This document shows positions 1-8,019 of a DNA stretch of 64,000 nt, piece after piece (the stretch's first letter is position 1; each line of letters opens with the position of its first letter). Both the position numbers and the translations under genes were made by a program. The notes under the pieces were generated by a model. That model did no database searches, had not been told where the DNA came from, and saw nothing but the letters and a program-made list of their open reading frames with translations. Source of the stretch: a virus. The stretch covers positions 30,715-94,714 of IMG/VR virus record IMGVR_UViG_3300041964_000082; one strand, written 5' to 3'.

Positions 1-2191
1 CACGCAACAACGTGTGTATATTGTCGCAAGCGCCAATTAAGGCGCTATTCCCTGCAATCTTTTCCAGGTTTCCTGCTTCTTTGTTTTTGTTGAAGTGATG
101 GATCAAGTAACCCGACACTTTCAACATTGAGAGTCTGGATTGAAGGTCGTAGACAGGGGCAGCAAACGCCTGTGAATTTTCATCGCACCCCGTCGATTTG
201 CTCGCCATTCGTAAGGAGTCGATCATCACAATGTCGGCGCGATGTTCAACAATCCACTGCTCTAGCGTGTCGAGGTCATCGATCGACCACTGTCGCTCAA
301 CCCGCAAGCTACCTGCTAAAAGCACCTCTGGGTCATAGAGAACATTTACGCAATCAAGGTTGTCTCGGATTTGCTCTTCGTTTTCCTCAAGCTGAACCAG
401 CAACACACGCGCCTTGGTTGTTGGTGTCTGCCCTAAGAACGGCTTGCCAGTCAGCAGTGAAGCGACTTTTTCATACATCAGCGTCGATTTACCGTCTTTG
501 GCAAATCCAGCAAGCATCGTCAGCCCGACCTTAGGTGTAAATCGAGGAATGAGCCAGCGCGTACCTGATGACTCAAGATTTATGAGGTCTTGAAGGCTGT
601 ATGACGTTTTAGCGGTGTTGTGCCGCTTGCTGATTTCGGTCACAATGCGCCGAACAAGCGCCATAGGCACAGAAAATTTAGAAGAGACACGGATCAGCGT
701 TAGCTCTTTTTCAAGCGGGTCACTGTGCAATAGAGCGTCGGTAATCGCTAGCCGCAATTCGGCGTAGCCATTGTCCTGCGATACCGTGGACTCGATCGCC
801 TGCTTCGTCGTCTTGGCAGCAGCAACCGGCGTTAGAACCTCTGTCAAAATTGGCTTCGAGATTTTAACGCCGGTCTGCTCTTGCAGCGTCGGCCAGAAAA
901 ATACGTCCAACTCTGGCTGATTGTGTTCACCGATCGATTGGGAAAACTCGCTAGCCGCATCCATGACGGCTTGCAACTTGGCATCGGTGAGCGGCAAGCC
1001 CTGCTCCTCGACTAGCTTTTGTGCTTCAAACCGCAGACCATGCACCCGCCCGTCGATGTGCGATCGCCAAGCGTCCATGCCGTTTGCGATCACAAATTCA
1101 TCGGGGTCGAGTTTGTCGGCAGCACCGGGGCGCAGTAGGTTTTGATGCCTGCCGCTGCCAAGTGCTTGATTCCATCTCTAGTGCCTTTGTCACCGGCTCC
1201 ATCCGGGTCAAGGCAGAATGTGACTGACTGCACCCGACGCTTGACTAAGGTTTCGATCTGGTCTTGAGACGGGTTAGCTGCCACCCATGCCACAACGCGG
1301 CTATCGCCTCTGGCTTGCAGTAGAGCGGCATCGAATACGCCTTCGACGACTACCAGATCGCGATGATTGTCTGCCAGCGCCCGATCGAGGTAGAGGGGCG
1401 ATCGCTTAGAGCGCAGCCACACCTCGTCGCCGGTTCCAGGGTTGCGCAGAGCAGTTGTTTTGGGCTTGCCTTGGGGCGGCGTTTTGGTGTGGTAGCGACC
1501 GTAGATTGTGAGCGGTCTGCCGTTTTCGTCTGCCCAAGGGATCGTGATATAGCCTTCAAGCGGGGCATAGTAGCCACCCTTTGGTGTGCCATGCTCATCA
1601 CGATTCGATAGAGGATGCCGTTTTCCTCTAGATCTTCGATCGAGAACACTTGCAGCAGATGAGCAGCAGCGCGATCGGCAGATGGGAAAATGCCCAAGCC
1701 TAGATCTTCGATGTCTAGCGCTGTAAAGCCGCGCTCATCCGTCAGATAGGCGATCGCTTTTTTGCTCTCGCTCAGCAGCAGATTGTGGCAGTAGGTGGCG
1801 ACAGTTTCCAGCAGGTTGCGCCGGTTATCAACCTTCTGCATCTGCATCTTTTGTTCTGGCGTCATTTCCCGCTCTGGGAATTCAACCCCAGCGGTTTCGC
1901 CTAAGAATTTGGCAGCTTCAATAAAGCTTTGCCGCGTGGCGAACCGTTGCCGCCCATGACCTGGTGTAGGTATTGGATCGGTGTGCCGCCTACTTCACAC
2001 TGAGGGCAGCGCCACATCAGCGAATCGGGATTCATATAGAACGATGTGCCGCTCTTAGAATCGTGCCAAGGGCACTTACCGCGCCAGCGTCCTTTCGATT
2101 TGTGCCAGTCATGCTGGAATAGACCTTCGTAGATCTGTTCAGGCTGTAAGCGGCTGTAGACGGCTTGCAGAAATGTGTCGATCGGATTCAT
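1..2191 (-). CDS. Primase-helicase fusion (partial, three apparent indels)
   Basis: Replication protein joining a DnaG-type primase to a RecA-like helicase; it runs off the left edge. From the N-terminus it shows a CHC2 zinc finger (CPWH ... CPQC, about 2095-2000), a TOPRIM domain (EGVFD then DPDGAGD, about 1350-1150; the DPDEF motif follows), and a RecA/RepA-like ATPase with Walker A GFAKDGKST near 500 and Walker B IVMIDSL near 215. The chosen ATG overlaps the upstream stop (TAATG) and has GGAGG 8 bases before it. The frame breaks near 1930, 1580 and 1108; adding one base at each restores a continuous conserved protein (the first as TTT to TTTT). Function by domain is well supported; the indels are most likely sequence errors. 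Confidence 0.85.
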
Positions 2192-2721
2192 TACGCCGCC
2201 CTCCGTACTGCTTTGCTGTAAGCACATCTTCCGTATTCACCGGTTAGTCGAAGCTCTGTCGGTCGCTGCACTTGTTGCAAAATCCATTCGGCGTTGATCG
2301 TGTATGTTTCAACGTCGAGACGGTTAAGAACTCCTGCTTTGTATTCAGTAACGGGGTGTTTGTGGACAACCTCAAAGGCGTAAATAATGCTGCCCTTGTG
2401 CTGAATGGCAACGTCAAAAATGATGTCCGGTCGATCGCCTGCTTTGACTAGCTGCTCAAAAGTTGGAACTGTACCCCAGTGCGTTTCATCCCAAGCGTGA
2501 ACATAGCCACCCCATTCAACAGATTTAGAAACCGGATACTCCTCAAAGATCCCCCACGTAGGTTCTCCTCGATTTGTGCGCCAAGAGATATCACCGATGC
2601 GGGCGTAGGTGTCATTGTCTTTGTAGGCAGCTTCTCCGAGTTCTCGAAGCCACTGCGTTAGCGTTTGCTTGGCGAATTTGTGCTTGTAGCTTTCAACCGA
2701 TCGATTTTCAGGAGTTGTCAT
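2191..2721 (-). CDS. CoiA-like / PD-(D/E)XK nuclease-family protein
   Basis: 176 residues. The N-terminal helix with H-x3-K-x2-L-x2-WL and the later PDIIFDVAI ... YAFEVVHKH arrangement resemble CoiA-type restriction-endonuclease-fold proteins (D, then E-x-x-H/K in adjacent strands). Members of this fold act in DNA uptake, recombination or cleavage; the specific role here is unknown. Its stop shares a base with the primase start, so the two are probably translationally coupled. It sits between primase and an HNH-AP2 gene in the leftward replication operon. Confidence 0.55.
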   Translation of the reverse strand: MTTPENRSVESYKHKFAKQTLTQWLRELGEAAYKDNDTYARIGDISWRTNRGEPTWGIFEEYPVSKSVEWGGYVHAWDETHWGTVPTFEQLVKAGDRPDIIFDVAIQHKGSIIYAFEVVHKHPVTEYKAGVLNRLDVETYTINAEWILQQVQRPTELRLTGEYGRCAYSKAVRRAA

Positions 2722-2723
2722 GA

Positions 2724-3336
2724 CTAGGCGACCTCCTGTACTTGCTCGATCGAGTTCAGCCGACCGATTGGGCCCGTCTTCTGCAAAACTTCCCAGTTGT
2801 ATCGGACGATCGCTTCTTCCAGCGTCTTGAACGACCCCAGCCGCTTCGTCTCACCGTTGGCTCGAAACTTGGCGACGTAAAATTCGCCCTCTTTCGAGAT
2901 GCCCTTGTGCGCGATCGCTTCCCTCTGCGCGGCGGATGGTTCTGCACGTTCTCCGCATGGGTCACAACTCTGAGATTGCAGATCCATCGGTTATCCAGCG
3001 TGTCGCCATTGCCATGATCGATCTGCTTGCCGCGTGTGCTAACGCCGTGCAGTTGAGCGATCTCTTCGTGCAGTCTGGGCGCTGTGTGGCGATCGACTCT
3101 GCGGCGGGCGTAGACAAGCTGTGATTTGTCTGGGCGCGTCCGGTTCACATCTGCGTAGTATTTCCGCCCTGCAGCTTGAGCGCGTCCTCTTGATGCACGA
3201 TCGCCTCCAGTCCTTTCGACAGCGGCAGGCGGGCGATCGGGCGACCGCAGGTGCAGTATTCGGTTTTCTGGGCATTAGAGCGATCGATTGTACCAACCGA
3301 ATTTGGTACAGTTCTGTGTAAAGTTTGCATGACCAT
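2724..3336 (-). CDS. HNH endonuclease with C-terminal AP2 domain (two apparent indels)
   Basis: Reassembled from three frames. The N-terminal part ends in an HNH-type motif (IDHGNGDTLDN ... NLRVVTHAENVQN). The C-terminal part matches an AP2 DNA-binding domain (G-I-S ... Y-V-A-K-F-R ... LGSFKTLEEAI). Such HNH-AP2 proteins are free-standing homing endonucleases. Breaks lie near 3155 and 2910; one extra base at each joins the parts (for example GGG to GGGG before EAIAHKG). The first break may instead be a real start at 3148. Placed inside the replication operon, it is a likely selfish insertion. Confidence 0.7.
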
Positions 3337-3411
3337 TGTTTGCTTCTGTGTAGGCGTGGTCGGGGCGATCGCTGTCCGTGGAAAGTCAAGCGATCGCCTT
3401 TTGGTTTGGAT

Positions 3412-4176
3412 TTAGAACGGCGACTCTGATGGGTCGCTAGATACGTCAATGAGTTCTGCTGTCGTTGGGGCGTTGTAGATTTCGGGCTGCGAAGAATCGT
3501 CAGCGATTTCGCAGATTTCGTCGTAGCGATCGACCGTGATGTCGTAGAACGACTCAAAGCCCAAAACCCGATAGGCAGTCTACGCACACCCTCTGCTGTG
3601 AACCCTGATTTCTTCGCGATCGCCCACAAGCGCTTGCCCTGCTTCTCGCTGATTACGGCAGGCTTGCCAGCTTCAAAAGCTGCTGCACCCATTTGCGCGT
3701 TTGGGATTGTTTCGACCTCTGTCTCGTCGAGCATTCCTAGCCCGCACATTGACAGAGTGACGCGCCGCTTAGCCTTTAGAAATAGCTTTAAGGATGGCAT
3801 TGGCTCTCGCTTCACCTTGCAGGCTTCCAAGCGCTACAGCGCCGATATCGCTGTCTTCTCGACCATGACGATCGCGAGCAGTTACGGTGACAACGACAAG
3901 ACCATCCTCAAACTGAATCTCAGGCTTGGTGATAGAAATGTGATTGATTTTGCGTAGCTGGTCAGTCGCGCCTTTAAGTGCGTACAGGGTTAGCTTTCCA
4001 TTTAGTTTCAAGTAGCTAAATGGCTGTGTTAGTGGGTTCAATCCGACCGATTCGCACACCTGCATGTAGTAGCTGATGCGTTCCGGTTCCGACAGTCTAG
4101 ACAGGTCATTTTCAAGCAATACCTTTTCAATTGCTGCGGCTTTGTCGGTGTCGTGGCTAACAGTAATTGCGGTCAT
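3412..4176 (-). CDS. Phage single-strand annealing protein, RecT-like (two apparent indels)
   Basis: About 254 residues. Recognisable segments are CESVGLNPLTQPF, KLTLYALKGATDQLR, GRED-SDIGAVALG-L-GEA-ANA, then TKAKRRVTLSMCGLGMLDE. This block is common to a large phage family usually labelled recombination/annealing protein. It would pair complementary single strands during phage replication or recombination. The frame breaks near 3780 and near 3580; single-base corrections join the three pieces and give the C-terminus ESFYDITVDRYDEI up to the stop at 3412. The family-level call is good; the assignment to RecT rather than another annealing superfamily is inference. Confidence 0.6.
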
Positions 4177-4206
4177 TATGTTTCTCCTGAGAAGTGAATT
4201 TTGAAC

Positions 4207-4344
4207 TTAGGCTGCGTCGTCGCCAGTTGGGGCTGTCACTCGATCGCCCCGCTGATGGTGTGGCAGAGGCGCGATCGCTGGGCGGTGCTGGCGTGGGATG
4301 CGATCGCGCAGCTTTCGGTGCTGATCTAGGCTGATTACTTTCAT
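4207..4344 (-). CDS. Small hypothetical protein (45 aa)
   Basis: Short ATG-started frame between the annealing protein and the next small gene, very rich in Arg, His and Pro with HIP1 sites in the coding sequence. No recognised domain and no clear ribosome-binding site, so it may not be translated. It fills an otherwise empty 220-base stretch in the leftward operon. Confidence 0.3.
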   Translation of the reverse strand: MKVISLDQHRKLRDRIPRQHRPAIAPLPHHQRGDRVTAPTGDDAA

Positions 4345-4395
4345 GGTGGTATGTGGTGAAGGTGTGCAGAGGGCGGCAGAACACCGCCCGCAAAT

Positions 4396-4608
4396 CTAGA
4401 ACGGTGTGCCAACTCGATCGACCCTGCGAACGATCGCGCCGGGAATCTGTCGCCAAACTTCGAGGATTGTCTCTAGCGGCGAATCTTTGTGCATGAGGAT
4501 GTCTGCAACCTGTGCCGTGCGATCGTCTGGATTCGGCCAGAACTCCACACGGAAGGCGATCGGATTGCGGCAACTGAGAGCGTTTAGAGAGGAGAGGTAG
4601 CGTGTCAT
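4396..4608 (-). CDS. Small conserved-looking hypothetical protein (70 aa)
   Basis: Begins MTRYLSSLNALSC and contains WPNPDDRTAQVADILMHKDS. The start codon follows the methyltransferase stop directly (TAGATG), with GGAGG at the end of that gene serving as its ribosome-binding site, so translation is probably coupled. No domain recognised. The composition is ordinary protein-like, unlike the overlapping alternative frame. Confidence 0.6.
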   Translation of the reverse strand: MTRYLSSLNALSCRNPIAFRVEFWPNPDDRTAQVADILMHKDSPLETILEVWRQIPGAIVRRVDRVGTPF

Positions 4609-5583
4609 CTATGCCACCTCCTGGGAGTGGAGTTGCAAAACTCGCTGGAGTGCGATCGCTGCTACTTGTGGGACTACTGAGTTGCCGAGTCCTTTAATGC
4701 GGTGTGTCCGATCGGGTATCCCATGAGCCACTCGCAAAACGCTGGATTCAGTTGCCCAAGGGTTTGATCGCCCGCTTCGTGGCGAAGATAGTCGATGATG
4801 TGTTTCTGTTTGTTGGAGTTCCAGCGCTCCTTTGACGCACAACCCCTGATCCCATCGTTGGCGTCCAGTGTCGGCATTAGCCCCATTGCTTTCGCCTTCT
4901 TCGTGTTGCTGCTGCCGCCAAAAGGATTTCTCTGGCTGGTTAGCGTTGGCATTAGCTTCACAAATCTGGCTAGCGACACACTGCCATCTACTCCGTTGTT
5001 GCTGATCTTGCGAGGCTTTCCACTCTTGAGCCAATAAATTTGTGTATTCTCGTTCAGAATTGCCCCCATTGTTCCGTCTGATGCGGTGACAGTTGGTAGC
5101 AACGATGAAGACTCTTTCGCGTAAATGAGGCGCACCCACTGACGCCGCTGAAATAGTCTGCCATTCCGCATCGTACCCGCCTTGGGAAAGCTCCCAGAGA
5201 ACGGTTCCCATAATGCGACCTCGCTGTTTCCGAAGCATCTCTGCGACGTTTTCCAGTACGAGGTAACGGGGTCTGCACTCGCGAACGATTCGCATGAGTT
5301 CAAAGAAGAGTCCAGACCGTTCACCTTCCAGTCCTCGCCCGTTGGGGTTGGCGCATGAAATGTCCTGACAGGGAAAACCTCCGGTGATGAGATCGAAATC
5401 TCCAGGCTTAGCTGAGTAGGTTCTGATGTCGTCATGGATGGGGATTCCAGGGAAATTCTTAGCTAGAACCTTTTGGCAGTAGGGATCGATTTCCACGAAT
5501 TGCCGTGTCTCAATTCCTCCGACCATTTGAGCGGCAAGGGAAAAACCGCCAATACCTGAGAACAGATCAAGATGTTGCAGCAT
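4609..5583 (-). CDS. dcm: DNA (cytosine-5-)-methyltransferase
   Basis: Full-length (324 aa) C5-cytosine methyltransferase using S-adenosylmethionine. Visible motifs: I (DLFSGIGGFSLA), IV with the catalytic Cys (TGGFPCQDIS), VI (LVLENV), VIII (RERVFIVA), and X (KGLGNSVVPQVAA). The stretch between VIII and X is the target-recognition region and gives no specificity by eye. No restriction partner is nearby, so it is a solitary phage methylase, probably protecting the genome from host restriction or matching host methylation. The start overlaps the end of the upstream 61-residue gene by 17 bases. Confidence 0.92.
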   Translation of the reverse strand: MLQHLDLFSGIGGFSLAAQMVGGIETRQFVEIDPYCQKVLAKNFPGIPIHDDIRTYSAKPGDFDLITGGFPCQDISCANPNGRGLEGERSGLFFELMRIVRECRPRYLVLENVAEMLRKQRGRIMGTVLWELSQGGYDAEWQTISAASVGAPHLRERVFIVATNCHRIRRNNGGNSEREYTNLLAQEWKASQDQQQRSRWQCVASQICEANANANQPEKSFWRQQQHEEGESNGANADTGRQRWDQGLCVKGALELQQTETHHRLSSPRSGRSNPWATESSVLRVAHGIPDRTHRIKGLGNSVVPQVAAIALQRVLQLHSQEVA

Positions 5584-5752
5584 CGATCGCCTCCTTCACC
5601 TGCTGAGTTGCTTCGCCCTCTGTTTTGCACTCCTCGCTTTCAAAGCGATCGGTATGGGCAACGTAGAGCGGGTAGGGGGCGAACCCCCCATCTGCATCTA
5701 TGTTCTGTGTGGTGTGAATTTCGATCGTGTAGCCCTTGTAGGTGAGTGACAT
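5567..5752 (-). CDS. Small hypothetical protein (61 aa)
   Basis: Begins MSLTYKGYTIEIHTT; the pattern Y-K-G-Y-T-I with later EGEATQQVKEAIDAA resembles small phage proteins with a beta hairpin and a C-terminal helix. It overlaps the methyltransferase by 17 bases and follows the next upstream gene without a gap. Function unknown. Confidence 0.65.
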   Translation of the reverse strand: MSLTYKGYTIEIHTTQNIDADGGFAPYPLYVAHTDRFESEECKTEGEATQQVKEAIDAATS

Positions 5753-5971
5753 CTACGCCACCCCCTGCGCTGCTACAGGCTTGCCAGCGTCTTTCCATCC
5801 AGCGTTGTAAGCCCACTGATAGGACACGCCGATCGAGCGCTTGGTGCGTCCTGATGTGCGATCGTCTTTGCCCTGCTGATAGGCGCGATCGACTTGGTTC
5901 TGTAGATGAATGGCGCTGTGAGAAGTGTTGTACGAGGCGTTTACCTCATGCTCCAGCGGTTGACGTGCCAT
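5753..5971 (-). CDS. Small hypothetical protein (72 aa), first gene of the leftward operon
   Basis: Begins MARQPLEHEVNASYN and contains paired aromatic/basic segments (RAYQQGKDDRTSGR and YQWAYNAGWKDAGK). The frame stays open further upstream, but that extension crosses the promoter region and the divergent regulator gene, so I start at the ATG near 5971. It is the first gene downstream of the leftward promoter at 6053-6081. Function unknown. Confidence 0.6.
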   Translation of the reverse strand: MARQPLEHEVNASYNTSHSAIHLQNQVDRAYQQGKDDRTSGRTKRSIGVSYQWAYNAGWKDAGKPVAAQGVA

Positions 5972-6052
5972 AGTGTAGTTACCTCTGTTTGGGGTGCTCA
6001 CCTGCTGCGTCGTGGAAAACTGGCGGGTGAGCTTTTGCTTTGTTACCCCTCT

Positions 6053-6114
6053 ATTATGACGCGATACTAGTATCCTGTCAACAGCTAGACAGTATCGCGT
6101 TATCGTGCTATCTT
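6053..6114. promoter_or_regulatory. Divergent promoters with palindromic operator
   Basis: Leftward promoter on the minus strand: TTGACA (6081-6076), 17-base spacer, CATAAT (6058-6053). Rightward promoter: TAGACA (6086-6091), 17-base spacer, TATCTT (6109-6114). A perfect 12-bp palindrome GATACTAGTATC (6063-6074) fills the leftward spacer, and a related half-site GTATCGCG lies at 6092-6099 in the rightward spacer. This is the layout of a repressor-controlled switch; the XRE protein at 6135 is the obvious candidate binder (inference). Confidence 0.6.
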
Positions 6115-6134
6115 GAGATGGTACGATAGGGGCT

Positions 6135-6371
6135 ATGAAGATGAGATGCAAACTACCTGAACTGATGAAGGCGCGAAACCTTGACCAGAAGACTCTTGCC
6201 GCTGAGACGGGCTTGAGTCCTACAACCGTAGGGAAGTTGTACCGCAGCCATTTCGATCGCATTGACAACCACACAGTTACAACGCTGTGCAAATATTTCG
6301 GATTGCGGACGCTTGATAGCTTGATCGAGTTGGTTTGGGAAAGTGGTGACACAGAAGGACGGCAAGCATGA
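6135..6371 (+). CDS. XRE-family transcriptional regulator, Cro/CI-like (78 aa)
   Basis: Compact helix-turn-helix: LMKARNLDQKTLAAETGLS with recognition segment PTTVGKLYRSHFDRID and a helix TLCKYFGL. This matches the small HTH_26-like phage repressors. It is divergent from the leftward replication operon, with palindromic operator sequence in the 160-base gap, and overlaps the next gene by ATGA. Confidence 0.8.
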   Translation: MKMRCKLPELMKARNLDQKTLAAETGLSPTTVGKLYRSHFDRIDNHTVTTLCKYFGLRTLDSLIELVWESGDTEGRQA

Positions 6372-6949
6372 CTCTCACAACCATCGACCCATTGACCTTG
6401 CCGTCTATCCCGCTGTCCGATCGTCGAAATCTGCCTGAATCGGCTGGAATCTATTTCGCAATCGCTGCTGATGGCTCGATTCAATACATCGGCAGGGCAA
6501 AGAACTTTAGAGCTAGATGGGGTTCTCATCACAGGCTTAAAAAGTTGGCAGAAATCGAAAGCGTAAAGATTGCTTGGCTTGAGGTTTCTGATTTGCTGCT
6601 GTTGCCCGAAATTGAGTCTTTGCTGATTGCTCATTTCCAACCGCCTTTTAACAAGGAATATGAGGTAAGGTTCAAACCGTCTGGCTTGACTGCTGCTTCT
6701 CTTCCGTGCGCAACTTCTTTTAGAAAATTCACTCCGACAGGGTGGCGACTTCGAGCGCTAATGGCTGAAAAGCGGATAACAAACCAGCAGCTAGCCGATC
6801 GATTGCAAGAAATTACAGGCAAGCCAAGGCATCGCCAAACTATTACTCGCTGGCGCAACGCTGATACGATGCCACTGCTCGACGGCAAAGATTTAGACGC
6901 ATTGCAGCAAATCCTTGAATGCTCTCGCGACGACCTGTTAGGAGACTGA
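6368..6949 (+). CDS. GIY-YIG endonuclease fused to an HTH domain
   Basis: 193 aa. Residues about 20-100 are a GIY-YIG domain: GIYFAIAADGSIQYIGR, then ARWGSHH and the Glu-containing helix LPEIESLLIAHFQPPFN. Residues about 115-190 are an XRE-like helix-turn-helix: WRLRALMAEKRITNQQLADRL ... RHRQTITRWRNADTMP. It would be a nickase or endonuclease directed or regulated by its own DNA-binding domain. The ATGA overlap with the XRE gene suggests coupled expression from the rightward promoter. Domain calls are firm; the biological role is not known. Confidence 0.75.
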   Translation: MTLTTIDPLTLPSIPLSDRRNLPESAGIYFAIAADGSIQYIGRAKNFRARWGSHHRLKKLAEIESVKIAWLEVSDLLLLPEIESLLIAHFQPPFNKEYEVRFKPSGLTAASLPCATSFRKFTPTGWRLRALMAEKRITNQQLADRLQEITGKPRHRQTITRWRNADTMPLLDGKDLDALQQILECSRDDLLGD

Positions 6950-7000
6950 GTAATACCGATCGATCGATCAGTATTTGTAGAATTTTGAATAAAGCTCACC

Positions 7001-7156
7001 ATGTCGTTTCTTATCTCAATCGGAAGATGGGGCGGAATTTATTGGTCTAGCGGGTACACAAAGCGGCTGTGCTTGGGGTGGATTGCGTTCACCTTTATTC
7101 CGATGGATGATGATTTCCTGCGTCCTCGCGATGGACAAGAAAATATTCAAAACTAG
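7001..7156 (+). CDS. Small hypothetical protein (51 aa)
   Basis: ATG frame giving MSFLISIGRWGGIYWSSG, then RLCLGWIAFTFIPMDDDFL. The aromatic, Trp/Gly-rich N-terminus and acidic tail look like a genuine small protein rather than a chance frame. No good ribosome-binding site is visible. Function unknown. Confidence 0.45.
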   Translation: MSFLISIGRWGGIYWSSGYTKRLCLGWIAFTFIPMDDDFLRPRDGQENIQN

Positions 7157-7233
7157 GAACGCGATCGACCACCAGAGCAGGACGCGATTCGCTGTAGTTG
7201 GCGTTTGCAGAAATTTGAATAGGAGCGATTCTT

Positions 7234-7455
7234 GTGAAATTCGTCATGAGTAAAACGTCCGATCAAAAGAACAAATATGAGCAGGAGTTTTCTTCTTTCG
7301 AGGAGCTTATAGCTTGGGCGAAACAGCAATATGCTCGCGTAGACGGTCAAGTTGAGATCATCCTTAAAGTGCCTGTACCAAGAGAAGGAGTGCCTTTCAT
7401 TGAGGTGCAGCCAGAGTTGGAAATTCATGACGACTGCCGAGATCTTGGGTGGTAG
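7234..7455 (+). CDS. Small hypothetical protein (73 aa)
   Basis: Starts at GTG with AGGAG eight bases upstream (7221-7225). Contains FSSFEELIAWAKQQYARVDG followed by a beta-rich acidic C-terminus. No recognised domain. Confidence 0.6.
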   Translation: MKFVMSKTSDQKNKYEQEFSSFEELIAWAKQQYARVDGQVEIILKVPVPREGVPFIEVQPELEIHDDCRDLGW

Positions 7456-7545
7456 GAAAGCGATCGCCGCGTGAACAGGGACAGCGATCGCAGTTTGTGT
7501 AGTTGCTGATAGAAATTTGCATAACAGTGCCGTCTAAAAAGCTGT

Positions 7546-8019
7546 CTACTGGAGGCGATAGGGGTATCCATTGGTGCGTCCGTCATAGATGCCGCAACCT
7601 GCATTTCTCAGGTATTCCGTCATGCTCCGAAGCGTTGCAGTGTCAACCGTTAGAGTCGATCGCCCCTGATCCACCTGCTCTCGATCGATTCCCGCAGCCT
7701 TTGCGATCGCTGTTAGCAACTCCTCAAGCGCTTCGCGGTTCTCTCGGTGGGTTAATCCCTTTGCTAGTGCCAGTTGGAAGGTTCGCAGCGGCAGCGTTAG
7801 TTCGATCGTTGTTGGTTTCAGTGCTTCGTCTGCCTCGAATTCTGCGCAGGGTATCAGCACAGAAGAAAACAGGTTTAGCCGCTCTTGGCTGTCAATTTCT
7901 AATCTTTTCGACGCTTCCCAGTAGGGAGCATTAACAGCACAGCCGCGATCGGCGTTGTATTTGCAGTTTTTACAGATTGGTGGGGTCATAGTTTCAGGTG
8001 GTGATTTGGTTTCTTGCAT
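7546..8019 (-). CDS. Hypothetical protein with N-terminal Cys cluster (157 aa)
   Basis: Has C-x2-C ... C (PPICKNCKYNADRGCAV) near residues 14-28, suggesting a small metal-binding knuckle, then a helical body containing RENREALEELLTAIAKAAG. It overlaps the methyltransferase start by one base, so the pair is probably an operon. Confidence 0.6.
   Translation of the reverse strand: MQETKSPPETMTPPICKNCKYNADRGCAVNAPYWEASKRLEIDSQERLNLFSSVLIPCAEFEADEALKPTTIELTLPLRTFQLALAKGLTHRENREALEELLTAIAKAAGIDREQVDQGRSTLTVDTATLRSMTEYLRNAGCGIYDGRTNGYPYRLQ

Noticed and set aside
4157-4573. Arg/Ser/Pro-rich 138-residue leftward frame
   Set aside because: Low-complexity shadow of the 70-residue gene and the annealing-protein leader, with no start signal.
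5972-6640. Upstream extension of the 72-residue gene into a 295-residue reading frame
   Set aside because: It crosses the divergent promoters and runs antisense through the XRE and GIY-YIG genes; composition is that of a shadow frame.
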